Position numbers and translations under genes: made by a program. The notes under the pieces are model-generated. The model made no database searches, had not been told where the DNA came from, and saw nothing but the letters and a program-made list of their open reading frames with translations. From NCBI GenBank assembly GCA_035540955.1, contig DATLFP010000175.1, positions 1 to 47,721 of the forward strand: a stretch of 47,721 nucleotides of DNA. Direction: 5' to 3'. The DNA comes from DATLFP01 sp035540955 (GTDB lineage: Bacteria; Actinomycetota; Acidimicrobiia; Acidimicrobiales; CADCSY01). Below are positions 40,673-47,721 of this stretch, in pieces. Every line of letters starts with the position of its first letter. The stretch's first letter is position 1.

Positions 40673-41647
40673 TCAGCGGAGGCCGACGGCGGCCTGGGCG
40701 CGGTGCAGGGTGGGGGCGGCGACGGTGTGGGCCTTGGCGGCGCCGGCGGCGAGGATCCGCTGGAGCTCGGCGGGGTCGCCGACGAGCTCGTGGTAGCGGG
40801 TCTGGACCGGCCGGAGGGCCTCGATGACGGCGGCGGCGGCGTCGGCCTTGAGCGGGCCGTACTGCACGTACTTGCCGGCCAACGCCTCGGGCTCCTCGCC
40901 GGTGCACACGGCGAGGATCTCGAGGAGGTTCGACACGCCCGGCTTGGCTTGCCGGTCGAAGCGGACCTCCGCGTCGTTGTCCGTCACCGCTCGCTTGAAC
41001 TTGCGCTCGATGTCGGCCGGGGCGTCGAGCATGAGCACCGTGCCCTGCGGGGAGTCGACCGACTTCGACATCTTGTTCGTGGGGTTCTGGAGGTCCATGA
41101 TCCGGGCCCCGACCGTGGGGATGAGGCCGTCGGGCACGACGAAGGTGTCGCCGAACCGGGCGTTGAACCGCTGGGCGATGTCGCGGGTGATCTCGAGGTG
41201 CTGGCGCTGGTCGTCGCCCACGGGGACGACGTCGGTGTCGTACAGGAGGATGTCGGCCGCCATCAGCGCCGGGTAGGTGAACAGTGCGGCCGAGACGAAC
41301 TCACCCCGGGCCGACTTGTCCTTGAACTGGGTCATGCGGCTCAGCTCGCCGAAGGCGACGTTGCACTCCATCAGCCAGGCCAGCTCGGCGTGCTCGTGGA
41401 CCTGGCTCTGCACGAAGATCGTCGACCGAGTCGGGTCGATGCCGGCGGCGAGGTAGAGCGCGGCCTGGCGAACGATCCGGTCCCGCAGCGCGGCGGGGTC
41501 CTGAGGCAGGGTGAGGGCGTGGAGGTCGACGATGCAGAAGAAGCTGGTGTCGTCGTCCTGGTTGGCCGCGAACCGGCGGAGGGCGCCGAGGTAGGCGCCC
41601 AGCGTCATCTCGCCGGAGGGCTGGATGCCGGAGAAGACCCTGGCCAT
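40673..41647 (-). CDS. trpS: Tryptophanyl-tRNA synthetase
   Basis: The 324-residue class I synthetase has SGIQPSGEMTLGAYLGAL (HIGH-equivalent, TLGA here), GDDQRQHLEITRDIAQRFN and the KMSKS loop (PTNKMSKSVDSP). It charges tRNA-Trp. ATG 41647 is used; a TAGCCT box lies nine bases upstream. It is the only minus-strand gene between 21512 and the window end. Confidence 0.96.
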   Translation of the reverse strand: MARVFSGIQPSGEMTLGAYLGALRRFAANQDDDTSFFCIVDLHALTLPQDPAALRDRIVRQAALYLAAGIDPTRSTIFVQSQVHEHAELAWLMECNVAFGELSRMTQFKDKSARGEFVSAALFTYPALMAADILLYDTDVVPVGDDQRQHLEITRDIAQRFNARFGDTFVVPDGLIPTVGARIMDLQNPTNKMSKSVDSPQGTVLMLDAPADIERKFKRAVTDNDAEVRFDRQAKPGVSNLLEILAVCTGEEPEALAGKYVQYGPLKADAAAAVIEALRPVQTRYHELVGDPAELQRILAAGAAKAHTVAAPTLHRAQAAVGLR

Positions 41648-41656
41648 GGGCGACTT

Positions 41657-41697
41657 AGGCTAGGTGCATTCCCTCTCGGCCCACGACGAATTACACT
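41657..41697. promoter_or_regulatory. Divergent promoter region trpS/scpA
   Basis: The minus strand has TAGCCT (41662-41657) for trpS and the plus strand TACACT (41692-41697) for scpA. The scpA start would fall near 41704, just before ATG 41707. Confidence 0.35.
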
Positions 41698-41706
41698 CCT
41701 GTGAGT

Positions 41707-42585
41707 ATGACCGTGCCGGTGGTCGAGCGCGCCGTTGGTGACCGCGCCGAGGGCGCCCCGCGAGCGGACGCGCCCGTGGCCGACGGTGGGGCCCGCTGCC
41801 TCGTCCACACGCCGGTCTTCGAGGGCCCGTTCGACCTGCTGCTCCACCTGATCCTGCGGGAACAGGTCGACATCTACGAGATCTCCCTGGCGACCATCGT
41901 CGACGCCTACCTGGCCGAGCTCGACCGGATGACGCAGTCCGACGCGGCCCTCGACCTCGACGTCGCCACCGAGTTCCTGCTCATCGCCGCCACCCTCATC
42001 GAGCTCAAGGCCCGGCGCCTGCTCCCCGGTCGCGACGACATCGAGCTCGACGACGAGCTCGCGCTCTGGGAGGAGCGCGACGTGCTCCTCGCCCGCCTCC
42101 TCGAGTGCAAGACCTTCAAGGACGCCGCACGAGCGCTCACGCGGCTCTCCGATGACGCCGGCCGCTCCTTCCCGCGGCGGGCCGGCCTCGAGGAGCGGTT
42201 CCTCGACCTGACCCCGGACCTGCTCGCCAACGTGCAGCCCGCCGATCTCAAGGCCGCGTTCCTCAGGGCGGTGTCACCGAAGCCGGTGCCGCGCGTCGAC
42301 CTCTTCCACGTCACCGACATCCGGGCCAACGTGACCGACGCCGTGGCCGAGCTGCTCGACGAGCTGCCCCGGGCCCGACGCATCACCTTCCGCCGGCTCA
42401 CCGCGTCGCTGATGGACCGGATCGAGGTGGTCGTGCGGTTCCTCGCCCTTCTCGAGCTGTTCAAGCAGGGCCTCGTCGAGATCGACCAGGCCATGGCCTT
42501 CGGCGACATCGACATCGTCTGGATCGGTGGCGACGGGGCCGACGAGGGTCTGGCGCTCGCCGCCATCGACGTCTACGACGGCTAG
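41707..42585 (+). CDS. scpA: Segregation and condensation protein A
   Basis: ScpA is the kleisin that bridges SMC dimers with ScpB. Recognisable parts are FEGPFDLLLHLILREQVDIYEISLATIVD (shown as FEGPFDLLLHLI), EFLLIAATLIELKARRLLP and the C-terminal winged helix ending DIVWIG. ATG 41707 is preferred over GTG 41701 because the -10 box TACACT ends at 41697. The product is 292 residues, the usual length. scpB follows after five bases. Confidence 0.95.
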   Translation: MTVPVVERAVGDRAEGAPRADAPVADGGARCLVHTPVFEGPFDLLLHLILREQVDIYEISLATIVDAYLAELDRMTQSDAALDLDVATEFLLIAATLIELKARRLLPGRDDIELDDELALWEERDVLLARLLECKTFKDAARALTRLSDDAGRSFPRRAGLEERFLDLTPDLLANVQPADLKAAFLRAVSPKPVPRVDLFHVTDIRANVTDAVAELLDELPRARRITFRRLTASLMDRIEVVVRFLALLELFKQGLVEIDQAMAFGDIDIVWIGGDGADEGLALAAIDVYDG

Positions 42586-42590
42586 CCACG

Positions 42591-43196
42591 GTGGTGACCT
42601 GGTCCGAGACCCACCGCGCCCTCGAGGCGATCCTCCTGGTCGCCGACGAACCGGCCGAGCCGCAGCTGCTGGCCCAGCTGCTCGAGGTCTCGGCACCGCG
42701 CGTCGAGGAGCTCTGCGGCGAGCTCGCCGCCCGCTATGCCGCCGAGGAGCACGGCTTCGTGCTCGTCAAGGTCGCCGGTGGCTGGCGCTACCAGACCGCG
42801 CCCGACCTCGCGGCGTACGTCGAGCGGTTCGCCCTCGAGGGCCAGTCGGCGCGGATGTCGGCCGCCGCCCTCGAGACCCTGGCCATCGTCGCCTACAAGC
42901 AGCCGCTCTCGCGCGCCCAGATCGGTGCCATCCGGGGCGTGAACGTCGATGGCGTGATGCGCACGCTCCAGCAGCGGGGCTACATCGAGGAGGTCGCCCG
43001 CGATCCCGGTCCGGGCCAGGCCGTCCTCTTCGGTACGACCGCCCTGTTCCTCGAGAAGCTGGGCCTCGCGTCGCTCGAGGACCTCCCGCCCCTCGGCGAG
43101 TTCGTCCCCAGCGCCGAGGTCGTCGAAGCCCTCGAGCAGGGCCTGCGGGTGACGCCCGAGGACGTCGTCGACGATGCCGCTCCCGCCGCTGAGTGA
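42591..43196 (+). CDS. scpB: Segregation and condensation protein B
   Basis: The 201-residue protein has two winged-helix domains: LEAILLVADEPAEPQLLAQL and SAAALETLAIVAYKQPLSRA, then IGAIRGVNVDGVMRTLQQRG, a signature of ScpB. It dimerises and binds ScpA in the SMC condensin complex. GTG 42591 or 42594 can start it. It overlaps rluB by 23 bases. Confidence 0.95.
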   Translation: MVTWSETHRALEAILLVADEPAEPQLLAQLLEVSAPRVEELCGELAARYAAEEHGFVLVKVAGGWRYQTAPDLAAYVERFALEGQSARMSAAALETLAIVAYKQPLSRAQIGAIRGVNVDGVMRTLQQRGYIEEVARDPGPGQAVLFGTTALFLEKLGLASLEDLPPLGEFVPSAEVVEALEQGLRVTPEDVVDDAAPAAE

Positions 43197-43926
43197 GGGC
43201 GAGGGCGGCGCGACCGGCGAGCGCCTCCAGAAGGTCCTGGCTCGGGCCGGGGTCGGGAGCCGCCGGACCGCCGAGCAGCTGATCGCCGGCGGGCGCGTGA
43301 CCGTGAACGGCGACGTGGCGATCCTCGGACGGCGGGTCGACACCGAGCACGACCGGGTCGAGGTCGACGGCGTGCCCATCGGCGTGCGGCCCGGCCTCGT
43401 CTACTACCTCCTGAACAAGCCGCGCGGCGTGGTCACGACGGCATCGGATCCACACGCCGAGCGCACGGTGGTGCAGCTGGTCCCGGCCGAACCCCGGGTG
43501 TTCCCCGTCGGCCGCCTCGACGCCGACACCGAGGGCCTCCTGCTCCTCACCAACGACGGCGACCTCTCCCATCGCCTGACGCACCCGTCCTTCGGCGTCG
43601 AGAAGACCTACGTGGCCCACGTGCGGGGCGAGCCGTCGCCGGCCGCGGTGCGGGCCCTGCGCGAGGGGGTCGACCTCGAGGACGGCCCGACGGCACCGGC
43701 CAAGGTCGCGCTCACGCCTCCCGACGTGCTCACGATCACCATCCACGAGGGCCGGAACCGCCAGGTGCGCCGCATGTGTGACGCGGTCGGCCACCCGGTC
43801 CTCCGGCTGGTGCGGACCCGGATCGGACCGCTCACCGACCGGACGCTCCGGCCCGGGACGTGGCGGCCGCTGTCGCTCGAGGAGGTCCGGTCCCTCGAGC
43901 GCGCCGTTTCGGCGGCGGACACCTAA
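43174..43926 (+). CDS. rluB: rRNA pseudouridine synthase, RluB/RsuA family
   Basis: The 250-residue protein has an N-terminal S4 domain (RLQKVLARAGVGSRRTAEQL) and the RsuA-type catalytic motif VGRLDADTEGLLLLTND with Asp nucleophile, then IHEGRNRQVRRMCDAVGHPV. RluB-type enzymes modify 23S rRNA near position 2605, a few bases from this operon's intron site. The scpA-scpB-rluB order is widely conserved. Confidence 0.93.
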   Translation: MPLPPLSEGEGGATGERLQKVLARAGVGSRRTAEQLIAGGRVTVNGDVAILGRRVDTEHDRVEVDGVPIGVRPGLVYYLLNKPRGVVTTASDPHAERTVVQLVPAEPRVFPVGRLDADTEGLLLLTNDGDLSHRLTHPSFGVEKTYVAHVRGEPSPAAVRALREGVDLEDGPTAPAKVALTPPDVLTITIHEGRNRQVRRMCDAVGHPVLRLVRTRIGPLTDRTLRPGTWRPLSLEEVRSLERAVSAADT

Positions 43927-43929
43927 TCT
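43924..43929 (+). promoter_or_regulatory. Putative -10 box (TAATCT) before aroH
   Basis: TAATCT overlaps the rluB stop region and ends eight bases before GTG 43938, compatible with a near-leaderless aroH transcript. Confidence 0.35.
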
Positions 43930-43937
43930 CGACCGCC

Positions 43938-44300
43938 GTGCCCGTCCGAGCCCTGCGAGGTGCCACGACCGTCGAGCGCGACGAGCCTGACCACATCACC
44001 GAGCGGGTCGTGACCCTGCTACAGGAGATGCTGTCCCGAAACAACGTGCACCACGACGACCTGGTCAGCATCCTCTTCACGGCGACGCCCGACATCCACT
44101 CGATCTATCCGCCGACGGCGGCCCGGACCATCGGGCTGGGCGACGTCCCGCTCATCGGTGCCCAGGAGATCGACGTGCCATCGGGGACGAAGCGATGCAT
44201 CCGGGTGATGATCCACCTCGAGACCACGCGGAGCCGGGCCGACATGCGTCACGTCTACCTCGAAGGAGCCAAGGGGCTGCGCGATGACCTCCCCGGCTAG
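43938..44300 (+). CDS. aroH: Chorismate mutase, AroH type
   Basis: The 120-residue protein matches the small trimeric AroH chorismate mutases: VRALRGATTVERDEPDHITE, ILFTATPDIHSIYPPTAART and IRVMIHLETTRSRADMRHVY. The conserved Arg residues bind chorismate. It converts chorismate to prephenate, the substrate of the next gene. GTG 43938 fits the family N-terminus. It overlaps tyrA by 17 bases. Confidence 0.95.
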   Translation: MPVRALRGATTVERDEPDHITERVVTLLQEMLSRNNVHHDDLVSILFTATPDIHSIYPPTAARTIGLGDVPLIGAQEIDVPSGTKRCIRVMIHLETTRSRADMRHVYLEGAKGLRDDLPG

Positions 44301-45351
44301 CCGCCGGGCCCAGGTCGTCGGGTGCGGTCTGATCGGCGGGTCGATCGGGCTCGCCCTGCGCGAGCGGGGCTGGCACGTGACCGGTTCCGACGACGACGCC
44401 GCCCATGCCGACCGCGCTCTCGAGCTCGGCGCGCTCGACGTCGTCGGGACCGACGGCGAGGCCGAGCTGACCTTCGTCGCCACGCCGGCGGGAGCGGTCG
44501 TCGATGCCGCCCGGGCAGCGCTCGCCGGGAGCGGCGTGGTCACCGATGTCGGCGGGGTGAAGGCGTCGATCGTCGCCGGCGTCGACCATCCCCGGTTCGT
44601 CGGGGGCCACCCGATGGCGGGGTCGGAGCAGGAGGGCGTCGACGGGGCGAGGGGCGATCTGTTCCAGGGGGCGGTCTGGGTGCTGACGCCGACGGCGATC
44701 ACCGACGACGACGCCCACACCCTCGTGCGGTCCGTGGTCACCTCACTCGGGGCCGAGGTGGTCGAGCTCCCCCCGGCGCGCCACGACGCCCTGGTGGCCA
44801 TCGTGTCCCACGTCCCCCACCTCACGGCGGCCACGCTGATGACGATGGCGGCCGAGGGGGCGGAGGAGCACCGCGCCCTGCTCCGCCTCGCTGCCGGCGG
44901 GTTCCGGGACATGACCAGGATCGCGTCGGGACACCCCGGCATCTGGCCCGACATCTGCGCCGAGAACCGCGATGCGATCGTGGCCGCACTCGAGGAGCTG
45001 GAAGCGTCGCTCCGCAAGATCCGCGACGTGGTGGCGGCCGGCGACCGTTCGTCGCTGCTGGACGTGCTGGAGCGGGCGCGGGCGGCGCGGATCAACCTGC
45101 CGTCGCGGGTGGCGTCGATGGCCGACATGGCCGAGGTACGGGTGCCGGTGCCGGACCGGGCCGGCGTGCTGGCCGAGGTGACGACGCTGGCGAGCGAGCT
45201 CGGCGTGAGCATCGCCGATCTGGAGATTGCGCACTCGAGCGAGGGCCAGGCCGGCGTGCTCGTGATCCTCGTCCCGACCAGCTCGGTCGAGCGCTTCACC
45301 GGCGGCCTCATCGCCCGCGGCTACCGGTCGTCCTGGCGGAGCCTCGAATGA
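44284..45351 (+). CDS. tyrA: Prephenate dehydrogenase with ACT domain
   Basis: The 355-residue protein has the NAD motif VVGCGLIGGSIGLAL, GGHPMAGSEQEGVDGARGDL, SHVPHLTAATLM and a C-terminal ACT domain from about residue 283 (VRVPVPDRAGVLAEVTTLAS), which usually mediates tyrosine feedback. It makes 4-hydroxyphenylpyruvate for tyrosine synthesis. The last codons (WRSLE, stop) form the first of six tandem 20-bp units that run into aroA. Confidence 0.95.
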   Translation: MTSPASRRAQVVGCGLIGGSIGLALRERGWHVTGSDDDAAHADRALELGALDVVGTDGEAELTFVATPAGAVVDAARAALAGSGVVTDVGGVKASIVAGVDHPRFVGGHPMAGSEQEGVDGARGDLFQGAVWVLTPTAITDDDAHTLVRSVVTSLGAEVVELPPARHDALVAIVSHVPHLTAATLMTMAAEGAEEHRALLRLAAGGFRDMTRIASGHPGIWPDICAENRDAIVAALEELEASLRKIRDVVAAGDRSSLLDVLERARAARINLPSRVASMADMAEVRVPVPDRAGVLAEVTTLASELGVSIADLEIAHSSEGQAGVLVILVPTSSVERFTGGLIARGYRSSWRSLE

Positions 45352-45457
45352 TGCAGTGGAGCCTCGAGTGACGCGGCGGAGCCTCGAATGATGCAGCGGA
45401 GCCTCGAATGATGCAGCGGAGCCTCGAGTGACGCAGTGGAGCCTCGAGTGACCGCGC
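45338..45457 (+). repeat. Six tandem 20-bp units encoding a chain of overlapping 7-codon ORFs
   Basis: Units begin at 45338, 45358, 45378, 45398, 45418 and 45438; the sixth diverges after about 14 bases. The first is ggagcctcgaatgatgcagt. Every unit contains GGAG, six bases, then ATGA or GTGA. Unit 1 includes the tyrA stop and unit 6 the aroA GTG (45448). Starts at 45348, 45368, 45388, 45408 and 45428 encode MMQWSLE, VTRRSLE, MMQRSLE, MMQRSLE and VTQWSLE. Each stops one base into the next start. See findings. Confidence 0.95.
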
Positions 45458-46677
45458 GTGCGGTGGCGCCGCTCACGGCACCGCTCGATGCGGTCGTGGA
45501 GCTGCCGGGCTCGAAGAGCATCACCAACCGGGCCCTGGTGTGCGCGGCGCTGGCTCGGCAGCCGTCGACCATCACCGGCGCGCTGGTCGCCGACGACACC
45601 GACGCCATGTGCACGTGCCTCCGCCAGCTCGGCACCCGCATCGTGGTCGACGGCACCACCCTCAACGTGACTCGCCGCCGGTGGACCGACGCCGCCACCC
45701 TCGACGCCCGGCTGTCGGGGACGACGGCTCGGTTCCTCCTCCCGGTCGTGGCCACCGCCGCCGGCCGGTACCGGATCGACGGCGCGCCGCCCCTGCGGGC
45801 GCGGCCCATGGGACCGGTGCTCGACGCCCTGCGGGCGCTCGGCGCGACAGTGACGGGCGATCACCTCCCGGTGGAGGTCCGGGGTCCGGTCCTGGGTGGC
45901 ACGGTGGCGATCACGGGCGACACGTCGAGCCAGTTCCTCTCGGGCCTCCTGCTGGCGGGCGCGGTGATGCCCCGCGGGCTCACCGTCGAGCTCACGACAC
46001 CACTCGTCTCCAAGCCCTACGTCGAGCTCACGCGGTCGGTGATGGAGGCCTTCGGGGCCCGCGTCGATGGCCTTCACGTCCCGTTCTCCGGCTACAGCGG
46101 TCGCACCTACGCCGTCGAGCCCGACGCGTCGGCCGCGTCCTACTTCTTCGCCGCCGCGACGATCACGGGCGGCCGCGTGCGGGTCGAGGGCCTGGGCCGC
46201 GACTCGATGCAGGGAGACGTCGCCTTCGTCCGCATCCTCGAGCGCATGGGGGCCCGGGTGACCTGGGAGGAGACGGCGATCACGGTGGAGGGCACCGGGA
46301 CGCTGCGGGGCATCGACGCCGACCTGTCCGACCTCTCCGACACGGCGCAGACCCTTGCCGTCGTGGCGGCGTTCGCCGACTCCCCGGTGGGTCTGACCGG
46401 GATCGGGTTCATCCGGGGCAAGGAGACCGACCGCATCGGCAACACCGTGCGCGAGCTCCAGCGGGCGGGGATCCACGCCGAGGAGCGACCCGACGGCTTC
46501 GTCGTCCACCCGGGCAGCCCGCAACCGGCCCGCATCGAGACCTATGACGACCACCGGATGGCGATGAGCTTCGCCGTTCTCGGTCTCGCGGCGCCGGGCA
46601 TCGAGATCGCCGACCCCGACTGCGTGGGCAAGACGTTCCCCGGTTTCTGGTCGACGCTGGATTCCTTGCGATCATGA
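45448..46677 (+). CDS. aroA: 3-phosphoshikimate 1-carboxyvinyltransferase (EPSP synthase)
   Basis: The 409-residue enzyme has ELPGSKSITNRALVCAAL, LSGTTARFLLPV, PPLRARPMGPVLDALRALGA, GDTSSQFLSGLLLAGAV, GFIRGKETDRIGN and YDDHRMAMSFAVLGL, all conserved in EPSP synthase. It joins shikimate 3-phosphate and PEP in the shikimate pathway. GTG 45448 is chosen because the GGAG of the sixth repeat lies six bases upstream; an alternative in-frame GTG is at 45436. Confidence 0.95.
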   Translation: MTARAVAPLTAPLDAVVELPGSKSITNRALVCAALARQPSTITGALVADDTDAMCTCLRQLGTRIVVDGTTLNVTRRRWTDAATLDARLSGTTARFLLPVVATAAGRYRIDGAPPLRARPMGPVLDALRALGATVTGDHLPVEVRGPVLGGTVAITGDTSSQFLSGLLLAGAVMPRGLTVELTTPLVSKPYVELTRSVMEAFGARVDGLHVPFSGYSGRTYAVEPDASAASYFFAAATITGGRVRVEGLGRDSMQGDVAFVRILERMGARVTWEETAITVEGTGTLRGIDADLSDLSDTAQTLAVVAAFADSPVGLTGIGFIRGKETDRIGNTVRELQRAGIHAEERPDGFVVHPGSPQPARIETYDDHRMAMSFAVLGLAAPGIEIADPDCVGKTFPGFWSTLDSLRS

Positions 46678-46684
46678 GCGCGCC

Positions 46685-47344
46685 ATGAGTGCCACGCCCG
46701 CCCCCGCCAGCCTCCGGGTCGTCGCCATCGACGGGCCCTCCGGTTCGGGGAAGTCCACCGTCGCCCGCCACCTCGCCGAGCGGCTCGGCCTGGAGTACCT
46801 CGACACCGGCGCCATGTACCGGGGTGTCGCCTTCGCGTGCCTGCGGCGGAACGTCGACCCCGAGGATGCCGAGCCGGTGACGCGTGTGGCCGAGCAGATC
46901 GAGCTCTCGGTCGAGCGGGGTGTGACGACGGTCGACGGCGTGGACGCGTCGATCGAGATCCGGGGTCCGGAGGTGACGAGGGCGGTGAGCGCCGTGGCGG
47001 CCAACCCCGCCGTGCGCTCGGAGATGGTGCGGCGCCAGCGGGAGTGGATCGTGAAGCACGGCGGCGGCGTGGTGGAGGGCCGCGACATCGGGGCGGTGGT
47101 GTGGCCCGAGGCGCACCCCAAGGTGTACCTCACGGCGCGCCTTGCCGTTCGTGCCGACCGTCGGCACAAGGAGGTCGAAGATCTCGAGTTCGAGGCGGTG
47201 GCGGCGGACATGGCAGCGCGCGACACGCTCGATTCGACGAGAGAGGCGTCCCCGCTGAACCGCGCGCGCGACGCGGTGGTCATCGACACCACCGACCACA
47301 CCGTCGACGAGGTGGTCGACATCGTGCTGGGACTCCTCGATTGA
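46685..47344 (+). CDS. cmk: Cytidylate kinase
   Basis: The 219-residue kinase has the P-loop AIDGPSGSGKSTVARHLAER, YLDTGAMYRGVAFACL and VVEGRDIGAVVWPEAHPKVY, and RAxxRHKE-like RADRRHKE. It phosphorylates CMP/dCMP. ATG 46685 follows aroA by seven bases. The stop overlaps the next start as TTGA. Confidence 0.96.
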   Translation: MSATPAPASLRVVAIDGPSGSGKSTVARHLAERLGLEYLDTGAMYRGVAFACLRRNVDPEDAEPVTRVAEQIELSVERGVTTVDGVDASIEIRGPEVTRAVSAVAANPAVRSEMVRRQREWIVKHGGGVVEGRDIGAVVWPEAHPKVYLTARLAVRADRRHKEVEDLEFEAVAADMAARDTLDSTREASPLNRARDAVVIDTTDHTVDEVVDIVLGLLD

Positions 47345-47721
47345 CGCCCGCGCGTCTCTGGTACGCCTTCGCCCGCAGCCTCGTCATCGGGTTCTGCCGG
47401 CTGTACTGGCGGGTGACGGTCACCGGCAAGGAGCACGTGCCGGCGACCGGTCCGTTCATCTTGGCTCCGGTGCACCGCAGCAACGTCGACTTCGCGATCG
47501 TCGCGGCGGTGACGCGCCGCCGGATGCGGTACCTGGCCAAGGACTCGATCTGGAAGTTCGGGCTCGGCCGCGTGTGGGAAAGCCTCGGCGCCATCCCGGT
47601 GGTGCGGGGAACGCCCGACCGCGATGCGATGCGGGCGCTCGAGGAGACGTTGCGCGCGGGGGAGCCGGTCGTGATGTTCCCCGAAGGGACCCGCCAGCGG
47701 GGGCCCGACGTGCAGCCCCTC
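47341..47721 (+). CDS. plsC: 1-acylglycerol-3-phosphate acyltransferase (PlsC), truncated by window end
   Basis: The visible 127 codons carry the acyltransferase motifs HRSNVD (HX4D, residues about 46-51) and FPEGTRQRG (about 114-122), with VTVTGKEHVPATGPFILAPV before them. PlsC makes phosphatidic acid from lysophosphatidate. TTG 47341 overlaps the cmk stop. The C-terminus lies beyond the window. Confidence 0.9.
   Translation, partial: MTPARLWYAFARSLVIGFCRLYWRVTVTGKEHVPATGPFILAPVHRSNVDFAIVAAVTRRRMRYLAKDSIWKFGLGRVWESLGAIPVVRGTPDRDAMRALEETLRAGEPVVMFPEGTRQRGPDVQPL

Noticed and set aside
40673..41647. TrpRS with a damaged HIGH motif
   Set aside because: TLG in place of HLG is also found in Bacillus-type TrpRS as I recall it, and KMSKS is intact.
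45338..45457. CRISPR array
   Set aside because: Units are 20 bp and directly contiguous without spacers, and they contain coding start/stop signals.

Overview
The window is a high-GC bacterial chromosome segment, most likely from an actinobacterium of the Acidimicrobiia type. The lineage is inferred from gene content and order: tlyA-nadK-recN-steA-steB, then pyrG-NUDIX, xerD and scpA-scpB-rluB-cmk, occur in the same order as in mycobacteria. KorAB-type 2-oxoglutarate:ferredoxin oxidoreductase, frequent GTG/TTG starts, stop-start overlaps and TANNNT boxes 6-8 nt before start codons fit as well. No taxonomic marker was searched.

Layout. 1-1460: 3' end of a ribosomal RNA operon. The 23S gene is split by a 696-nt group I intron that carries an I-CreI-like LAGLIDADG endonuclease; 5S rRNA and a strong terminator follow. 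1491-6519: a basic TPR protein and a fused double ABC exporter. 6474-13251: a branched-chain-amino-acid-type (Liv) transport locus with unusual fusions. One minus-strand protein joins an MFS carrier to LivF-like and LivG-like ATPases, another joins LivH and LivM permeases, and a binding protein is divergent. 13342-18873: SSB-like protein, class I aldolase, korA-korB (with a 31-codon ORF wedged between them) and an LLM-class oxidoreductase. 18941-21512: DUF1015 protein, HAD phosphatase and rhomboid protease.

21539-34138 is a long forward run of tightly packed, mostly overlapping genes: a phasin-like Lys/Ala-tailed protein, tlyA, nadK, recN, steA, steB, murJ and two large paralogous membrane proteins with a phosphatase-like ectodomain. 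The second paralog also carries an MraY/WecA-like transferase domain. These look like a cell-envelope module placed between the steAB division genes and pyrG. 34219-40607: pyrG, NUDIX, Rieske protein, alanine dehydrogenase, xerD, DksA-type zinc protein, M50 protease and HD protein. 40673-41647: trpS (minus). 41707-47721: scpA-scpB-rluB, then aroH-tyrA-aroA (tyrosine/chorismate), cmk and a truncated plsC.

Strongest unusual signals: (1) the I-CreI-type intron at the chloroplast L2593 site in a bacterial 23S gene; (2) six tandem 20-bp units between tyrA and aroA that encode five overlapping seven-codon ORFs, each with its own Shine-Dalgarno sequence and stop-start overlap; (3) the MurJ/phosphatase-like/transferase envelope cluster; (4) the MFS-LivF-LivG fusion; (5) a 51-bp palindromic element found at two convergent gene junctions; (6) symmetric -10 boxes at divergent promoters. 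No tRNA, CRISPR array, insertion sequence or prophage was seen, and no gene-free stretch exceeds about 250 bases.
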